A stretch of DNA of 64,000 nt from Novilysobacter antarcticus (GCF_019802285.1 NZ_JAIEUJ010000002.1:248001-312000); one strand, 5' to 3'. Numbered from the stretch's first letter, positions 37,469 to 46,681 are shown. Numbers and translations are program-made. The notes: a model not told the origin generated them from the sequence alone.

Positions 37469-39568
37469 ATGTTCCGCATTTCCCCTTTCCGCTCCCGCGT
37501 GCTGCGGGCCCCTTCCTCCTGCCTGTCGCTGGCCATCATGGCGGCAATTGCCTGCCTGCCTGCCCACGCGGATGTGCTCGCCGACGCGGCCACGGACGCA
37601 CGCGATCCGTTTGATTTCCAGCAGGTGGTGGTCACCTCCGCGCGGCCGGTGTCGGCGCTCACCTTTGAGACCGACCCGCGACTCCCGCGGCAGCCGGTTC
37701 CGGCCAGCGACGGCGCCGACTACCTGAAGACCATTCCCGGCTTCACCGCGATCCGCAACGGCGGCACCAATGGCGATCCCGTGCTGCGCGGCATGTTCGG
37801 ATCACGCCTGAACCTGCTCAGCAACGATGGCGCCATGCCGGGTGCCTGCCCCTCCCGCATGGACAATCCGATGTCCTACGTGTCCCCGGAAACCTACGAC
37901 AGTCTGGTCGTGGTCAAGGGTCCGCAGACCGTCCTGTGGGGACCGGGCGCATCGGCCGGTACCGTGCGCTTCTCGCGCGACCGCGAGCAGTTCGACGAGC
38001 CGACGGTAAAGCTCGCCGGCAGCCTGCTGGGCGGGTCGTTCGGGCGCAACGACCAGGTACTCGATGCCACCTTCGGCGCGCAACCCGGCTACGCGCGCAT
38101 CAGTGCCAACCGCTCCGACTCCAATGATTACCGCGACGGCGACGGCAACGCGGTGGCCTCGGAATGGAACAAGTGGAACGCCGACCTTGCTTTGGGCTGG
38201 ACCCCGGACGCCGACACGGTGCTGGAAGCGACGGCAGGCGTCGGCGATGGCGAGGCACGTTATGCCGGTCGCGGCATGGACGGCTCGCAGTTCAAGCGCG
38301 ACAGCTACGGCCTGCGCCTGGAGAAGAAGAACCTCTCCGGCGCGCTGGACTCGATCGAGGCCAACGTGTTCTACAACCGCGCCGACCACGTCATGGACAA
38401 CTACAGCCTGCGTCAGCCCAACCCGGATGGCGCGATGCCGATGCCGATGGCGTCCAACGTCGAGCGCACCACCATGGGCGGCCGCGCCGCCGCCACCTGG
38501 CTGGGCGAAAGCGTCGATGTCACCGCTGGCGTGGATGCGCAGGACAGCCGCCACCGGCGCCGCTCCGGCCACGGCCGGAATACCTACCAGCTTCAGCCGT
38601 GGACGGTGGATGCGCGCTTCCGCAACCTGGGCGTTTTTGCCGAGGGCACTTGGCGTGCCGACGAGGGCAAGCGCGTCATTGCCGGCCTGCGCGCCGACCG
38701 CGCGCGGGCGACTGACGAACGCACCACCTTGGGCGCGATGGGTCGGCCCAATCCCACCGCCGGCAGCAGCCGTACCGAAACCCTCTCCGCCGGCTTCATC
38801 CGCTTCGAGCAGGACCTGACCGATCACCCGGTCACCTGGTACGCCGGCCTGGGCCATACCGAACGCATGCCCGATTACTGGGAGCTGTTCTCACCGGACA
38901 TGGGCCCCGCCGGCACGCCCAACGCCTTCGCTGGGGTGGAGACGGAAAAGACCACCCAGCTGGACGTCGGCGTGCAATACCGCAGCAAAACCTGGGATGC
39001 CTGGGTGTCCGCCTACGCCGGCCGGGTCGACGACTTCATCCTGTTCCGCTACGGCGGCGCCGGAATGATGGGACCGATGTCTTCGGTGTCCAACATTGAC
39101 GCGCGCATCCACGGCGGCGAACTGGGCGTGGAATACCGGCCGTCCGCACAGTGGACCCTGGGCGGTACGCTTGCCCATTCCTGGGGCAAGAACCGCGATG
39201 CGGGTACCGCGCTGCCGCAGATGCCGCCGCTGGAAGCGCGCTTGTCGCTGGGCTGGGAGGACACCCGATGGTCGTTCGGAGCACTGGTGCGAGCGGTCTC
39301 ATCGCAGGAACGGATCGCCTTGGCCCAGGGCAGCGTGGTCGGCCAGGACCTGGGACCGAGCGCAGGGTTTGCGACGTTCGCGGTTAATGGTGGATACCGC
39401 TTCAACAGCCTGGCCCAGCTGACGGTCGGCGTGGACAACGTTTTTGACCGCACCTACAGCGAACATCTGAACCTGGCCGGCAACGCCGACTTCGGCTACC
39501 CGGCCGATCCGGTCCGGATCAACGAGCCGGGCCGCACCGCCTGGGTCAAGCTCAACCTGAAGTACTGA
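37469..39568 (+). CDS. TonB-dependent copper receptor (OprC/NosA-like)
   Basis: A 699-residue outer-membrane beta-barrel. AGGAG lies 8 nt before the ATG at 37469, followed by a signal peptide ending near PAHAD. The plug domain has VVVTSARP, GADYLKTIPGFTAIRNGG and VVVKGPQTVLWGPGASAGTVRF (about 155-175). The family TonB-copper is suggested by the FGSRLNLLSNDGAMPGACPSRMD segment and by methionine-rich loops (MPMPMASN, GGAGMMGPMSSV). The barrel ends on the expected aromatic-terminal strand (NLKY). The gene overlaps the convergent acyl-CoA dehydrogenase by 17 nt. Confidence 0.92.
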   Translation: MFRISPFRSRVLRAPSSCLSLAIMAAIACLPAHADVLADAATDARDPFDFQQVVVTSARPVSALTFETDPRLPRQPVPASDGADYLKTIPGFTAIRNGGTNGDPVLRGMFGSRLNLLSNDGAMPGACPSRMDNPMSYVSPETYDSLVVVKGPQTVLWGPGASAGTVRFSRDREQFDEPTVKLAGSLLGGSFGRNDQVLDATFGAQPGYARISANRSDSNDYRDGDGNAVASEWNKWNADLALGWTPDADTVLEATAGVGDGEARYAGRGMDGSQFKRDSYGLRLEKKNLSGALDSIEANVFYNRADHVMDNYSLRQPNPDGAMPMPMASNVERTTMGGRAAATWLGESVDVTAGVDAQDSRHRRRSGHGRNTYQLQPWTVDARFRNLGVFAEGTWRADEGKRVIAGLRADRARATDERTTLGAMGRPNPTAGSSRTETLSAGFIRFEQDLTDHPVTWYAGLGHTERMPDYWELFSPDMGPAGTPNAFAGVETEKTTQLDVGVQYRSKTWDAWVSAYAGRVDDFILFRYGGAGMMGPMSSVSNIDARIHGGELGVEYRPSAQWTLGGTLAHSWGKNRDAGTALPQMPPLEARLSLGWEDTRWSFGALVRAVSSQERIALAQGSVVGQDLGPSAGFATFAVNGGYRFNSLAQLTVGVDNVFDRTYSEHLNLAGNADFGYPADPVRINEPGRTAWVKLNLKY

Positions 39569-41264
39569 TCCGGGCCGGGAGCGCCCGCTCGATCAGCGCG
39601 TCCATGGGCACCCCGGTCGGCAGGGTGCCCATGGCCAGGCCGTGCTCGCCGCCCAGCCGGCTGCGGCAAAAGGCCTGTGCGGCGGGGCTGCCGGCGCGCA
39701 ACAACAGGGCGGCCTGCAACGCCAGGGCGAGACGCTCCACGAACCGGCGCGCCTGGGCAGGCTCCACCGCCGCCCCGTGGGTGAGCGTGGCACGCAGGCT
39801 TTCCACGGTGTCGCGATACGCGCCGTCGCCATCGCCCGCCTCCACGAGTTCGGCCCACACCGCCGCGCCAGTGGCGGGCTCGCGCTGCAACGCGCGCAGC
39901 ACGTCCAGACACTGGATGTTGCCGCTGCCCTCCCAGATCGAGTTCAACGGCGCCTGCCGATACAGGCGCGGCATGAGCGACTCCTCGATATAGCCGTTGC
40001 CACCCAGGCATTCCTGGGCCTCGTTGACGAATGGCGGCGCGCGCCGGCACACCCAGTACTTGCCAACGGCGGTACCGATCCGCGCCAGCGCCGCCTCGGC
40101 CGGGTCGCGCGGAGCGGCATCGACCGCACGTGCGATGCGCATCGCCAGCACCAGCGCCGCCTCGGCCTCCACCGCCAGGTCCGCCAGTACGTTCGCCATC
40201 AAGGGCTGCTCCACCAGGCGCTTGCCGAACGCGCGCCGGTGGCGGCAGTGGTGGATCGCGCGGGCCAGCGCCATGCGCATCTGCGCGGCGCCGCCGAGCA
40301 GGCAGTCCAGCCGGGTCAGCATCACCATCTCCAGGATGGTCGCAACGCCCCGCCCTTCCGCGCCAACCGGGAATGCCAGCGCGCCGCACAACTCGATTTC
40401 CGAGGAGGCATTGGACCAGTCGCCCAGCTTGTCCTTCAGCCGGATCAGCCGGAACGCGTTCTTGCTGCCGTCATCCAGCACTCGCGGCATGAGGAAGCAG
40501 CCCAGCCCGCCCGGCGCCTGCGCCAGCATCAGGAAGCCGTCGCTCATCGGTGCCGACAGGAACCACTTGTGGCCGACCAGGCGGTAGCCGCTGCCGTCTG
40601 CCAGCGGCGTTGCCGCGGTGGTGTTGGCGCGCACGTCGCTGCCGCCCTGTTTCTCGGTCATGCCCATGCCGATGGTGACGCCGGCCTTGTCGGCGACCGG
40701 AACCTCGCGCGGATCGTACGCCGGGGCCGCGGCCTTGTCGGCCCACTGCGCGAGTGCGGGCTCGCGTCGCAGCACCGGCACCCCCGCGTGCGTCATCGTC
40801 AGCGGACAACTCGTGCCCGGTTCGACCTGGTGGTGCAGGTAGCTCAACGCGGCACGCACCACATGTCCCCCTGGCTGATCGTGCCGCCAGGACCAGCCGG
40901 CGACGCCGTGCCGGATCGCCGCATCCATCAGCGAGTGGTAGGACGGATGGAAGGCGACGCGGTCGATCCGGTGGCCGAAGCGGTCATGGCTGATCAGCCG
41001 CGGGCGGTCGCGGTGCGCGTCGTTGGCCCACTCCAGCGCCGGACCACCCGCGAGCGCAGCGTAGCTGGCGACGGCGTGCGGGCCCTCCTGGGCGGACTCG
41101 GGTCCGGAGGGCGGCTGCGTGAGGGCCAGTTCCCGTGCCAACGCATCGCGCAGCACGACGTCATCGCGCCACAAATCGCGCGGGCCGAATGGCGGCGGCT
41201 GGTTTTCCACCCGGTGGGTTTCAAACGGAGGATCGGGCTCGTACGCCTGCGGCAACGGCTCCAT
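39552..41264 (-). CDS. AidB-like acyl-CoA dehydrogenase
   Basis: A FAD-binding acyl-CoA dehydrogenase family protein of the AidB/isovaleryl-CoA dehydrogenase-related subgroup. Family blocks are THAGVP, GMGMTEKQGGSDVRANTT (about 213-230), LVGHKWFLSAPMSDGFL, and the C-terminal CLGGNGYIEES..RLYRQAPLNSIWEGSGN. E. coli AidB protects DNA from alkylation by an unsettled route. The ATG at 41264 (MEPLPQAYEPD) gives 570 residues, slightly longer than AidB. Whether this one is an enzyme or a protectant cannot be told. Divergence: it is preceded by the cspA terminator. Confidence 0.9.
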   Translation of the reverse strand: MEPLPQAYEPDPPFETHRVENQPPPFGPRDLWRDDVVLRDALARELALTQPPSGPESAQEGPHAVASYAALAGGPALEWANDAHRDRPRLISHDRFGHRIDRVAFHPSYHSLMDAAIRHGVAGWSWRHDQPGGHVVRAALSYLHHQVEPGTSCPLTMTHAGVPVLRREPALAQWADKAAAPAYDPREVPVADKAGVTIGMGMTEKQGGSDVRANTTAATPLADGSGYRLVGHKWFLSAPMSDGFLMLAQAPGGLGCFLMPRVLDDGSKNAFRLIRLKDKLGDWSNASSEIELCGALAFPVGAEGRGVATILEMVMLTRLDCLLGGAAQMRMALARAIHHCRHRRAFGKRLVEQPLMANVLADLAVEAEAALVLAMRIARAVDAAPRDPAEAALARIGTAVGKYWVCRRAPPFVNEAQECLGGNGYIEESLMPRLYRQAPLNSIWEGSGNIQCLDVLRALQREPATGAAVWAELVEAGDGDGAYRDTVESLRATLTHGAAVEPAQARRFVERLALALQAALLLRAGSPAAQAFCRSRLGGEHGLAMGTLPTGVPMDALIERALPARISTSG

Positions 41265-41342
41265 GTCTGTCTCCGGTAGCGACCTGCCGACCAATCTAGC
41301 GCACCCCCGGCTTGCATCGCCGAAGTCCGGTGACGCCAACAA

Positions 41343-41366
41343 AAAACCCCGCCTAAGCGGGGTTTT
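41343..41366 (-). terminator. Intrinsic terminator of cspA
   Basis: AAAACCCCGC (41343-41352), loop CTAA, GCGGGGTTTT (41357-41366): a perfect 10-bp stem. Read on the minus strand it ends in TTTTTTGTT. It lies 17 nt after the cspA stop and before the acyl-CoA dehydrogenase start. It is the clearest terminator in the window, and symmetric enough to work both ways. Confidence 0.88.
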
Positions 41367-41383
41367 CGACTCACGTGGCGCGG

Positions 41384-41590
41384 CTATTCGGCCGGGGTGA
41401 TGTCGGACGCCTGCGCGCCCTTCGGTCCCTGGGTCAGCTCGTAGCTGACGCGTTGGCCTTCCTGAAGGCTACGGAAGCCCTTCGCGTTGATTGCGGAGAA
41501 GTGTGCGAACACGTCCGCGCTTCCATCTTCAGGGGAAATGAAGCCAAATCCCTTGGCGTCGTTGAACCATTTCACAGTGCCGTACTGCAT
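41384..41590 (-). CDS. cspA: Cold shock protein
   Basis: A 68-residue single cold-shock domain that binds single-stranded RNA/DNA and melts mRNA structure. RNP1 reads KGFGFI and RNP2 VFAHF (product begins [17 protein letters not shown]). AAGGAT precedes the ATG at 41590; the in-frame extension to 41638 is not family-like. A promoter candidate is upstream and a strong terminator downstream, so the gene forms its own unit. Paralogue type (CspA, CspD) cannot be told from sequence alone. Confidence 0.96.
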   Translation of the reverse strand: MQYGTVKWFNDAKGFGFISPEDGSADVFAHFSAINAKGFRSLQEGQRVSYELTQGPKGAQASDITPAE

Positions 41591-41652
41591 ATCCTTGATG
41601 ACCTCGTGGCTGGGTGGTGACCCGCGCTGCGAGCGCAATCGCGGGTAGCCCG

Positions 41653-41681
41653 AGTATGCAAACTGAACGTCCGCTTTACAA
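41653..41681 (-). promoter_or_regulatory. Candidate sigma-70 promoter of cspA
   Basis: On the minus strand TTGTAA (41681-41676) and CATACT (41658-41653) are separated by 17 nt. The start site would fall near 41646, giving a leader of about 55 nt before the cspA ATG. The long leader fits a cold-shock gene, but no cold-box was verified. Confidence 0.5.
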
Positions 41682-41692
41682 CATCCGGGCCG

Positions 41693-42469
41693 TCAGCGCG
41701 CGTTTTCCCCTGCCAACTGGACCATCACCGCCTCCAGCAGGGCCGGCAAGCCCGCCGATGCGCTGGCGACATTGTCCAGCACGTCCTGCAGGGTGATCAC
41801 TTCGCTGACATCAGGACCGGCGCCGGCCGCCCAGTTGGCGACGATGGCCAGGCACGCGTAGTCCAGGCCCATCTCCCGCGCCAGTCCGGCTTCGGGCATG
41901 CCGGTCATGCCGACCAGGTCGCAGCCGTCGCGGCGCATGCGGCTGATCTCGGCGCGGGTTTCCAGTCGCGGGCCCTGGGTGGCGCCGTAACAACCGCCGT
42001 CCACCAGGGCGACGCCAGCCTGCCGCGCCGCAGCGAGCACGCTCTGACGCAACTGCGGCGTATAGGGCTCACCGAAGTCCACGTGCAGGACCTCGCTCCC
42101 GGGCTCCTCGCACAGGGTCGAGACCCGTCCCCAGGTGTAGTCGATCAACTGGTCCGGACAGCCCAGCACGCCGGGACCGAAATCGGCAGTGATACCGCCA
42201 ACGGTGTTCAGGGCGAGCACGCGCTTGGCCCCCAGCGACTTCAACGCCGACAGGTTTGCGCGGTAGTTGATCAGGTGCGGCGGAACGGAATGCCCTTCGC
42301 CATGGCGGGCCAGGAAGGCAACGCGATGACCGCCGAGGCGGCCCACCCGCACCGGACCGGAGGGCTGGCCATACGGCGTCACCCGCGAGTGGGCTTCCAT
42401 TCCACGCAATTCGGCCAGCGCATAGACGCCCGTGCCGCCGATAACCGCCAGTTCAATCGATTCGCTCAT
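41693..42469 (-). CDS. S-methyl-5'-thioinosine/MTA phosphorylase family
   Basis: A 258-residue nucleoside phosphorylase of the MTAP/MTIP family, the branch that in Pseudomonas cleaves 5'-methylthioinosine to hypoxanthine in polyamine-derived salvage. The family blocks are visible: IGGTGVY near the N-terminus (phosphate), RHGEGHSVPPHLINYRAN, GGCYGATQGPRLETRAEI, MTGMPEAGLAREM, and NWAAG. Its neighbour hpt could take the hypoxanthine released, which supports the MTIP reading over MTA phosphorylase. The start is the ATG at 42469, directly after the hpt stop. Confidence 0.88.
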   Translation of the reverse strand: MSESIELAVIGGTGVYALAELRGMEAHSRVTPYGQPSGPVRVGRLGGHRVAFLARHGEGHSVPPHLINYRANLSALKSLGAKRVLALNTVGGITADFGPGVLGCPDQLIDYTWGRVSTLCEEPGSEVLHVDFGEPYTPQLRQSVLAAARQAGVALVDGGCYGATQGPRLETRAEISRMRRDGCDLVGMTGMPEAGLAREMGLDYACLAIVANWAAGAGPDVSEVITLQDVLDNVASASAGLPALLEAVMVQLAGENAR

Positions 42470-42472
42470 CAC

Positions 42473-43033
42473 TCAATCCTTCATCGCGTAGATCGCCGGC
42501 AGGTTGCGACCCTGCTCCTGATAGTCCATGCCGTAGCCGAAAACGTAACGGTCAGGCACCTGAAGTCCAACGTAATCCACCTGCAGATGCGTGATCGCGC
42601 GCTCGTGGCGTTTGACCGCGAGGGCCGCGATGCGGACGTCAACGGCGCCTTCGGCCAGGCACCATTCCACGATCGCCGCCATGGTCAGGCCTTCGTCGAA
42701 GATGTCGTCCACAAGCAGCACCCGGCGGCCGCGCAGCGGGGTAGCCGGGCGATGCTTCCACACCAGCTCGCCGCCGGAGGTCGCGCCGCGATAGCGCGTG
42801 GCGTGCAGGTAGTCGAACTCCAGATCCAGACCACGAACGCCGAGCTCCATGGCCAGTTGGGAGGCAAACGGCATACCTCCGTGCATCACGGTGAGGTACA
42901 CCGGCCGGGTATCCACGCCATCGGTGTAGTCGACGCGAATGGCATCGGCCATCGCGCCGATCGCGTGCTCCACCGCCGCGCGGTCGTACAGCACATCCGC
43001 GTTGGCGAGGACCTGTCGCAGTGTCGCGCTCAC
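42473..43033 (-). CDS. hpt: Hypoxanthine-guanine phosphoribosyltransferase
   Basis: Salvages hypoxanthine or guanine to IMP/GMP using PRPP. The 186-residue product has the PRPP motif VLLVDDIFDEGLTM (about 105-118) and the flexible-loop region LDLEFDYLHATRYRG. The ending DYQEQGRNLPAIYAM is typical. It starts with GTG at 43033 overlapping the nagZ stop (GTGA), and is followed at once by the thioinosine phosphorylase, so the three genes are a tight operon. Family members are often called hypoxanthine-specific; I cannot decide. Confidence 0.93.
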   Translation of the reverse strand: MSATLRQVLANADVLYDRAAVEHAIGAMADAIRVDYTDGVDTRPVYLTVMHGGMPFASQLAMELGVRGLDLEFDYLHATRYRGATSGGELVWKHRPATPLRGRRVLLVDDIFDEGLTMAAIVEWCLAEGAVDVRIAALAVKRHERAITHLQVDYVGLQVPDRYVFGYGMDYQEQGRNLPAIYAMKD

Positions 43034-44025
43034 GCCACGCCTCCAAGACGGTCACGGCGGTCCCGATAGTGCTGGTCGGCCAACAGGTTGTCCCAGCCCA
43101 TCGCGCCGCCGCCGATGAGGCCGGTCAGCGCCATGGTGTTGAGCTTGCGGCCTTCCACGGCCTTGAGCGCCTCATCCACCAGCTCGGGGTGGCACACCAG
43201 CACCACGTCGCACCCGGCATCCAGGTGCAGGTCGACGCGCTCCTTGACGCCGCCGGCGGAGAACGCCGCCGCCATGCCGATGTCGTCGGAGAACACCACG
43301 CCGCGGAAGCCCATCTCCTTGCGCAGGATGTCCTCGATCCAGCGCCGCGAGTAACCCGCAGGCTCGGGAGCCACCTGCGGATAGACGACGTGCGCCATCA
43401 TCACCGCGTCCGCGCGGGCCTTGATGCCGGCCGCGAATGGAACCAGGTCGAGCGCACGCATCTCCTCCAGCGAGCGCGGATCCACCGCGTCGTCGAAGTG
43501 GGTGTCTTCCAGCACCGAGCCGTGGCCGGGGAAGTGTTTCAGCGTGGCGGCCATGCCGGCCTGATGCATGCCTTCCACGTAGGCGACAGTGAGCGCGGCG
43601 ACCACTTCAGGGTCGGCGTCGAACGCGCGGTTGCCAATAGCCCGGTTGCCGCGACCCAGGTCCACCACCGGAGCGAAGCTCAGGTCGATGCCGCTGGCCT
43701 TGATCTCGCTGGCCATCAGCCACGCGTGCTCGCGTGCGCGTACCAGCGCGGCGGCCGGATCGGCCGCGTAGTCGCGACCCAGACCATCCAGCGAAGGCAG
43801 TGCGCTGTAGCCCTGGCGGAAACGCTGGACGCGTCCGCCTTCCTGATCGACACAGATCAGTTGCGGTCGCGGCGCCGCTTCGCGGATCGCCCGGGCCAGT
43901 TCATCCACCTGCTCGCGCGAGGCAAAGTTGCGGGTGAACAGGATCACGCCGGCGCAGCCATCGTGCTGCAGCCAGTCGCGCTCCTGCGCGGTAAGTTCAG
44001 TGCCGGCAACGCCGATTACGAGCAT
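43030..44025 (-). CDS. nagZ: Beta-N-acetylhexosaminidase NagZ
   Basis: A cytoplasmic GH3 enzyme that removes N-acetylglucosamine from anhydro-muropeptides during cell-wall recycling; in some bacteria its products induce AmpC. The 331-residue product starts at the ATG 44025 with AGGAG about 7 nt upstream. GH3 features: VDQEGGRVQR, KHFPGHGSVLEDTHFD (the catalytic His/Asp loop) and VVFSDDIGM with the nucleophile Asp. The first of the coupled nagZ-hpt-thioinosine phosphorylase genes. Confidence 0.95.
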   Translation of the reverse strand: MLVIGVAGTELTAQERDWLQHDGCAGVILFTRNFASREQVDELARAIREAAPRPQLICVDQEGGRVQRFRQGYSALPSLDGLGRDYAADPAAALVRAREHAWLMASEIKASGIDLSFAPVVDLGRGNRAIGNRAFDADPEVVAALTVAYVEGMHQAGMAATLKHFPGHGSVLEDTHFDDAVDPRSLEEMRALDLVPFAAGIKARADAVMMAHVVYPQVAPEPAGYSRRWIEDILRKEMGFRGVVFSDDIGMAAAFSAGGVKERVDLHLDAGCDVVLVCHPELVDEALKAVEGRKLNTMALTGLIGGGAMGWDNLLADQHYRDRRDRLGGVA

Positions 44026-44077
44026 GGACAACTCCTGGGAAATATCGGTAGGCGGCAGGTGCCGGGTGTCACGCGGA

Positions 44078-44596
44078 TCATGGCGCGGCCGGCGCGATGC
44101 GATGCGCCGCCGACCACTGCGAATAAGGATGCGATGCCAGGGCAAGGTTGTAGTAGCGCGACTCGTCGGTGACCTCGACCCCCAGCCAGTCGGGTCGCTG
44201 GAAGGCCTCGCCAGGGTCTGCCAGTTCGATCTCGGCGACCACCAGACCGGCGTTTTCGCCGAGGAACTCATCCACTTCCCACAAATGCCCGCCGACCCGG
44301 ACAAGATGGCGACGTTTGTCGACCAGGCCGCCAACCGACAGTGCCAGCAGCGCGCGCGCGTCGGCCACCGGGATCGGGTATTCGAACTCCTGACGCGTAT
44401 GACCAAGCTCGCGCGACTTCAGATTGAGGTGCGCGGCATCGCCAGCGATGCGCACCCGCACCGAGGCCTTCATCGCGCCGGTATCCATCGCCGCCAGATC
44501 ATTCAGGTAGCCCTGCGCCATCGGTACCACCGCATGCGCCGCCGCACGCCAGCCATCGCCGGTGACCAGGAACTTGCGTTCGATCTCGATCGCCAT
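44078..44596 (-). CDS. CYTH domain protein (triphosphate tunnel metalloenzyme)
   Basis: A 172-residue protein consisting of one CYTH domain. The signature EIERKFLV lies at residues 4-11, with the basic and acidic strand residues of the tunnel following (SVRVRIAG, RQEFEYPIP, EVDEFLGENAGLVVAEIEL). This family hydrolyses inorganic triphosphate or makes cAMP/thiamine-type products in some members; single-domain bacterial forms are usually called inorganic triphosphatases. It starts 3 nt after the rlmD stop. Confidence 0.9.
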   Translation of the reverse strand: MAIEIERKFLVTGDGWRAAAHAVVPMAQGYLNDLAAMDTGAMKASVRVRIAGDAAHLNLKSRELGHTRQEFEYPIPVADARALLALSVGGLVDKRRHLVRVGGHLWEVDEFLGENAGLVVAEIELADPGEAFQRPDWLGVEVTDESRYYNLALASHPYSQWSAAHRIAPAAP

Positions 44597-44599
44597 GGC

Positions 44600-45928
44600 T
44601 CAGTCCTTCTCGAACATGGCAATGGATTCCACATGGGCGGTTTGCGGGAACATATCCATCACTCCGGCCGACTTCAGCTTCCAGCCGCGCTCCGCCAGCA
44701 GCGCGGTGTCGCGTGCCAATGAGGCGGGATGGCAGCTGACGTAGACAATGCGCTGGAACTGGTCCAGCGGCAGGTGTTCCAGCACGAACGCCGCACCCGA
44801 GCGCGGCGGATCCAGCAGCAGCTTGTCAAAGCGCTGCTCCATCCACGACTGGCCGGACAGATCCATCGACAGGTCGGCGGAGTGGAAACGGGCATTGTCC
44901 ATGCCATTGCGCTGCGCGTTTTCCCGCGCGCGCTCGACCAGGCCCGCATCGCCCTCCACACCAACCACCTCGCGCACCGTTCGCGCCAGCGGCAGGGTGA
45001 AGTTGCCCAGACCGCAGAACAGGTCGAGCACGCGGTCACCAGGCTGCACGTCCAGCAGCTCCATCGCCCGCTGGATCATGCGTTCGTTCAGCCCTGCGTT
45101 GACCTGGATGAAGTCCAGCGGACGGAACGAGAACTCGATATCCCAGCGCGGCATACGGAACGACAACGCCGGATCGGCCGGCCACAGCGGATGCACGCTG
45201 TCCACTCCACCGGGCTGGAGGAAGATCGCAAAGCCATGCTGCTGGCCGAAGGCGATCAGTGAGTCGTGATCAGCGTGAGACAACGGCAGCATGTGGCGAA
45301 ACACCAGCGCGACGCCATTGAACTGCGCCGTGGCATCACCGGCGATGAACTCGATCTGGGGAATGTCGCTGCGCGCCTGCAGGCTGTCGACCAGCTCGGC
45401 AAGGGCCGCGACCTTCTCGCCCACCTCGGCAATGACCGTATGGCAACGGTGGATCTCGGCGACAAAGCGGGGATCGGTCTCGCGGAAGCCGACCAGGGTC
45501 TTGCCCTTCTTCTCCACCCGCCGCACCGAGAACCGGCCCTTGCGCCGGTAGCCCCACGCGGCATCCACCAAGGGTTCGAGCAGCTGGGGAGGCGCGATGC
45601 CCGCCGCGTCACGCAGGTGGTCCAGCAGGACAGCCTGCTTGGCAAGGATCTGGCTGGTGCCGTCAAGGTGTTGCAACGCGCACCCACCGCAGGTGCCGAA
45701 GTGCTCGCAGCGCGGTGTCACCCGATCGGGTGACGCGCGGAGCACATCCACCGTGCGCGCCTCGTGGACGCCACGACGGCGACCGGTGCGAGTGGCAAGA
45801 ACGCGCTCGCCGGGCAGTGCGCCGGCGACCAGCATGGTCACATCGTCGTCAAGACGGGCCACGCCGCGACCGTCGGGAGACAGGGCGTGGATGTCCACTT
45901 CAAACGGGGTTTTGTCGAGACGGGCCAC
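44600..45928 (-). CDS. rlmD: 23S rRNA (uracil1939-C5)-methyltransferase RlmD
   Basis: RlmD (RumA) methylates U1939 of 23S rRNA with SAM and holds a [4Fe-4S] cluster. The cluster cysteines appear in CEHFGTCGGC (about residues 73-82) and a later Cys (RCHTV). The Rossmann block is VLDLFCGLGNFTLPLA, and the catalytic Cys lies in SCHP. The start is unclear: I chose GTG 45928 (product MARLDKTPFEV, 442 residues), since the homologous N-termini begin at this TRAM domain. TTG 45934 and GTG 46000 are alternatives. Confidence 0.92.
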   Translation of the reverse strand: MARLDKTPFEVDIHALSPDGRGVARLDDDVTMLVAGALPGERVLATRTGRRRGVHEARTVDVLRASPDRVTPRCEHFGTCGGCALQHLDGTSQILAKQAVLLDHLRDAAGIAPPQLLEPLVDAAWGYRRKGRFSVRRVEKKGKTLVGFRETDPRFVAEIHRCHTVIAEVGEKVAALAELVDSLQARSDIPQIEFIAGDATAQFNGVALVFRHMLPLSHADHDSLIAFGQQHGFAIFLQPGGVDSVHPLWPADPALSFRMPRWDIEFSFRPLDFIQVNAGLNERMIQRAMELLDVQPGDRVLDLFCGLGNFTLPLARTVREVVGVEGDAGLVERARENAQRNGMDNARFHSADLSMDLSGQSWMEQRFDKLLLDPPRSGAAFVLEHLPLDQFQRIVYVSCHPASLARDTALLAERGWKLKSAGVMDMFPQTAHVESIAMFEKD

Positions 45929-46045
45929 TAGCAATGAGGTCAGCCGGGGGCCGCCTATTGTCGCAGATGCCGCGGCGGCCACGTCGACCCCGGCTTGCAC
46001 TGGCGACGGCAGGCCCTGCGGCCTGCCGTTCTGCCCCGCGGAAGG

Positions 46046-46681
46046 CTACTTCTGCTTCCAGCTGCCGCCGCTCTGGTACCACCAGCCGCTGCGGGCACTT
46101 TCCGCCCACTGCTTGGCGAACACCTCGCGGATCTGGCTTTCCCATTCCGGATGCCCATTGGCCACGGCCACCTCGCGATAGACCGCGTTGCGGTCGCGAT
46201 TGTCCTCGGCCACCGCCTGCTGGATGCTGGCGCGATCCTTCAGCGGCAGCTTGGCCGCGTCGCGGACCACGATGGTGCCGTCGCTGGCGAAGCCCAATGC
46301 ACCGGCGTCAAAGCCGGCCCGCAGGCTATTGTTGAAACGCGCGGTCATCCTGGCCTGGATCGCCTGGATCGCCGGGGTCTTGATGCTGATGTCCGGGGAT
46401 TGGGCGCGGGCGCTGCCGATCCCCACGACTGCATACAGGTCGACCCGCGACGCCAGTTGGCGCAGGGACGAGGTGGTCCCATCGATCATCGCGGACGGAC
46501 CGCCTTCCTTCTTATCGCCGGCCTCTTCCACGGGCGGGGTCGAGGTGGCTTCATCTCCGATCACCTTGTCGACGAACTCCCGCGCCGCTTCGCGAGCTTC
46601 CGCAGCGGGAAAATAGACATTGATGGTTACGCAGGCCGTGACCAACACGGCGGCAACCGGAATTCCCATCAAACGGCGCAT
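46046..46681 (-). CDS. ydbL: YdbL family lipoprotein (DUF1318)
   Basis: A 211-residue predicted lipoprotein. The ATG at 46681 has AGGAG 7 nt upstream and gives MRRLMGIPVAAVLVTACVT with Cys17 in the VTAC lipobox. The DUF1318 block (about 120-180, QAIQARMTARFNNSLRAGFDAGALGFASDGTIVVR region) matches YdbL, including the conserved GHPEWESQIREVFAKQW at the end. An acidic region and GDKKEGG linker are present. In E. coli ydbL follows ydbH and ynbE; here it follows ydbH too. Role: part of the AsmA-like lipid-transport system in the envelope. Confidence 0.9.
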   Translation of the reverse strand: MRRLMGIPVAAVLVTACVTINVYFPAAEAREAAREFVDKVIGDEATSTPPVEEAGDKKEGGPSAMIDGTTSSLRQLASRVDLYAVVGIGSARAQSPDISIKTPAIQAIQARMTARFNNSLRAGFDAGALGFASDGTIVVRDAAKLPLKDRASIQQAVAEDNRDRNAVYREVAVANGHPEWESQIREVFAKQWAESARSGWWYQSGGSWKQK

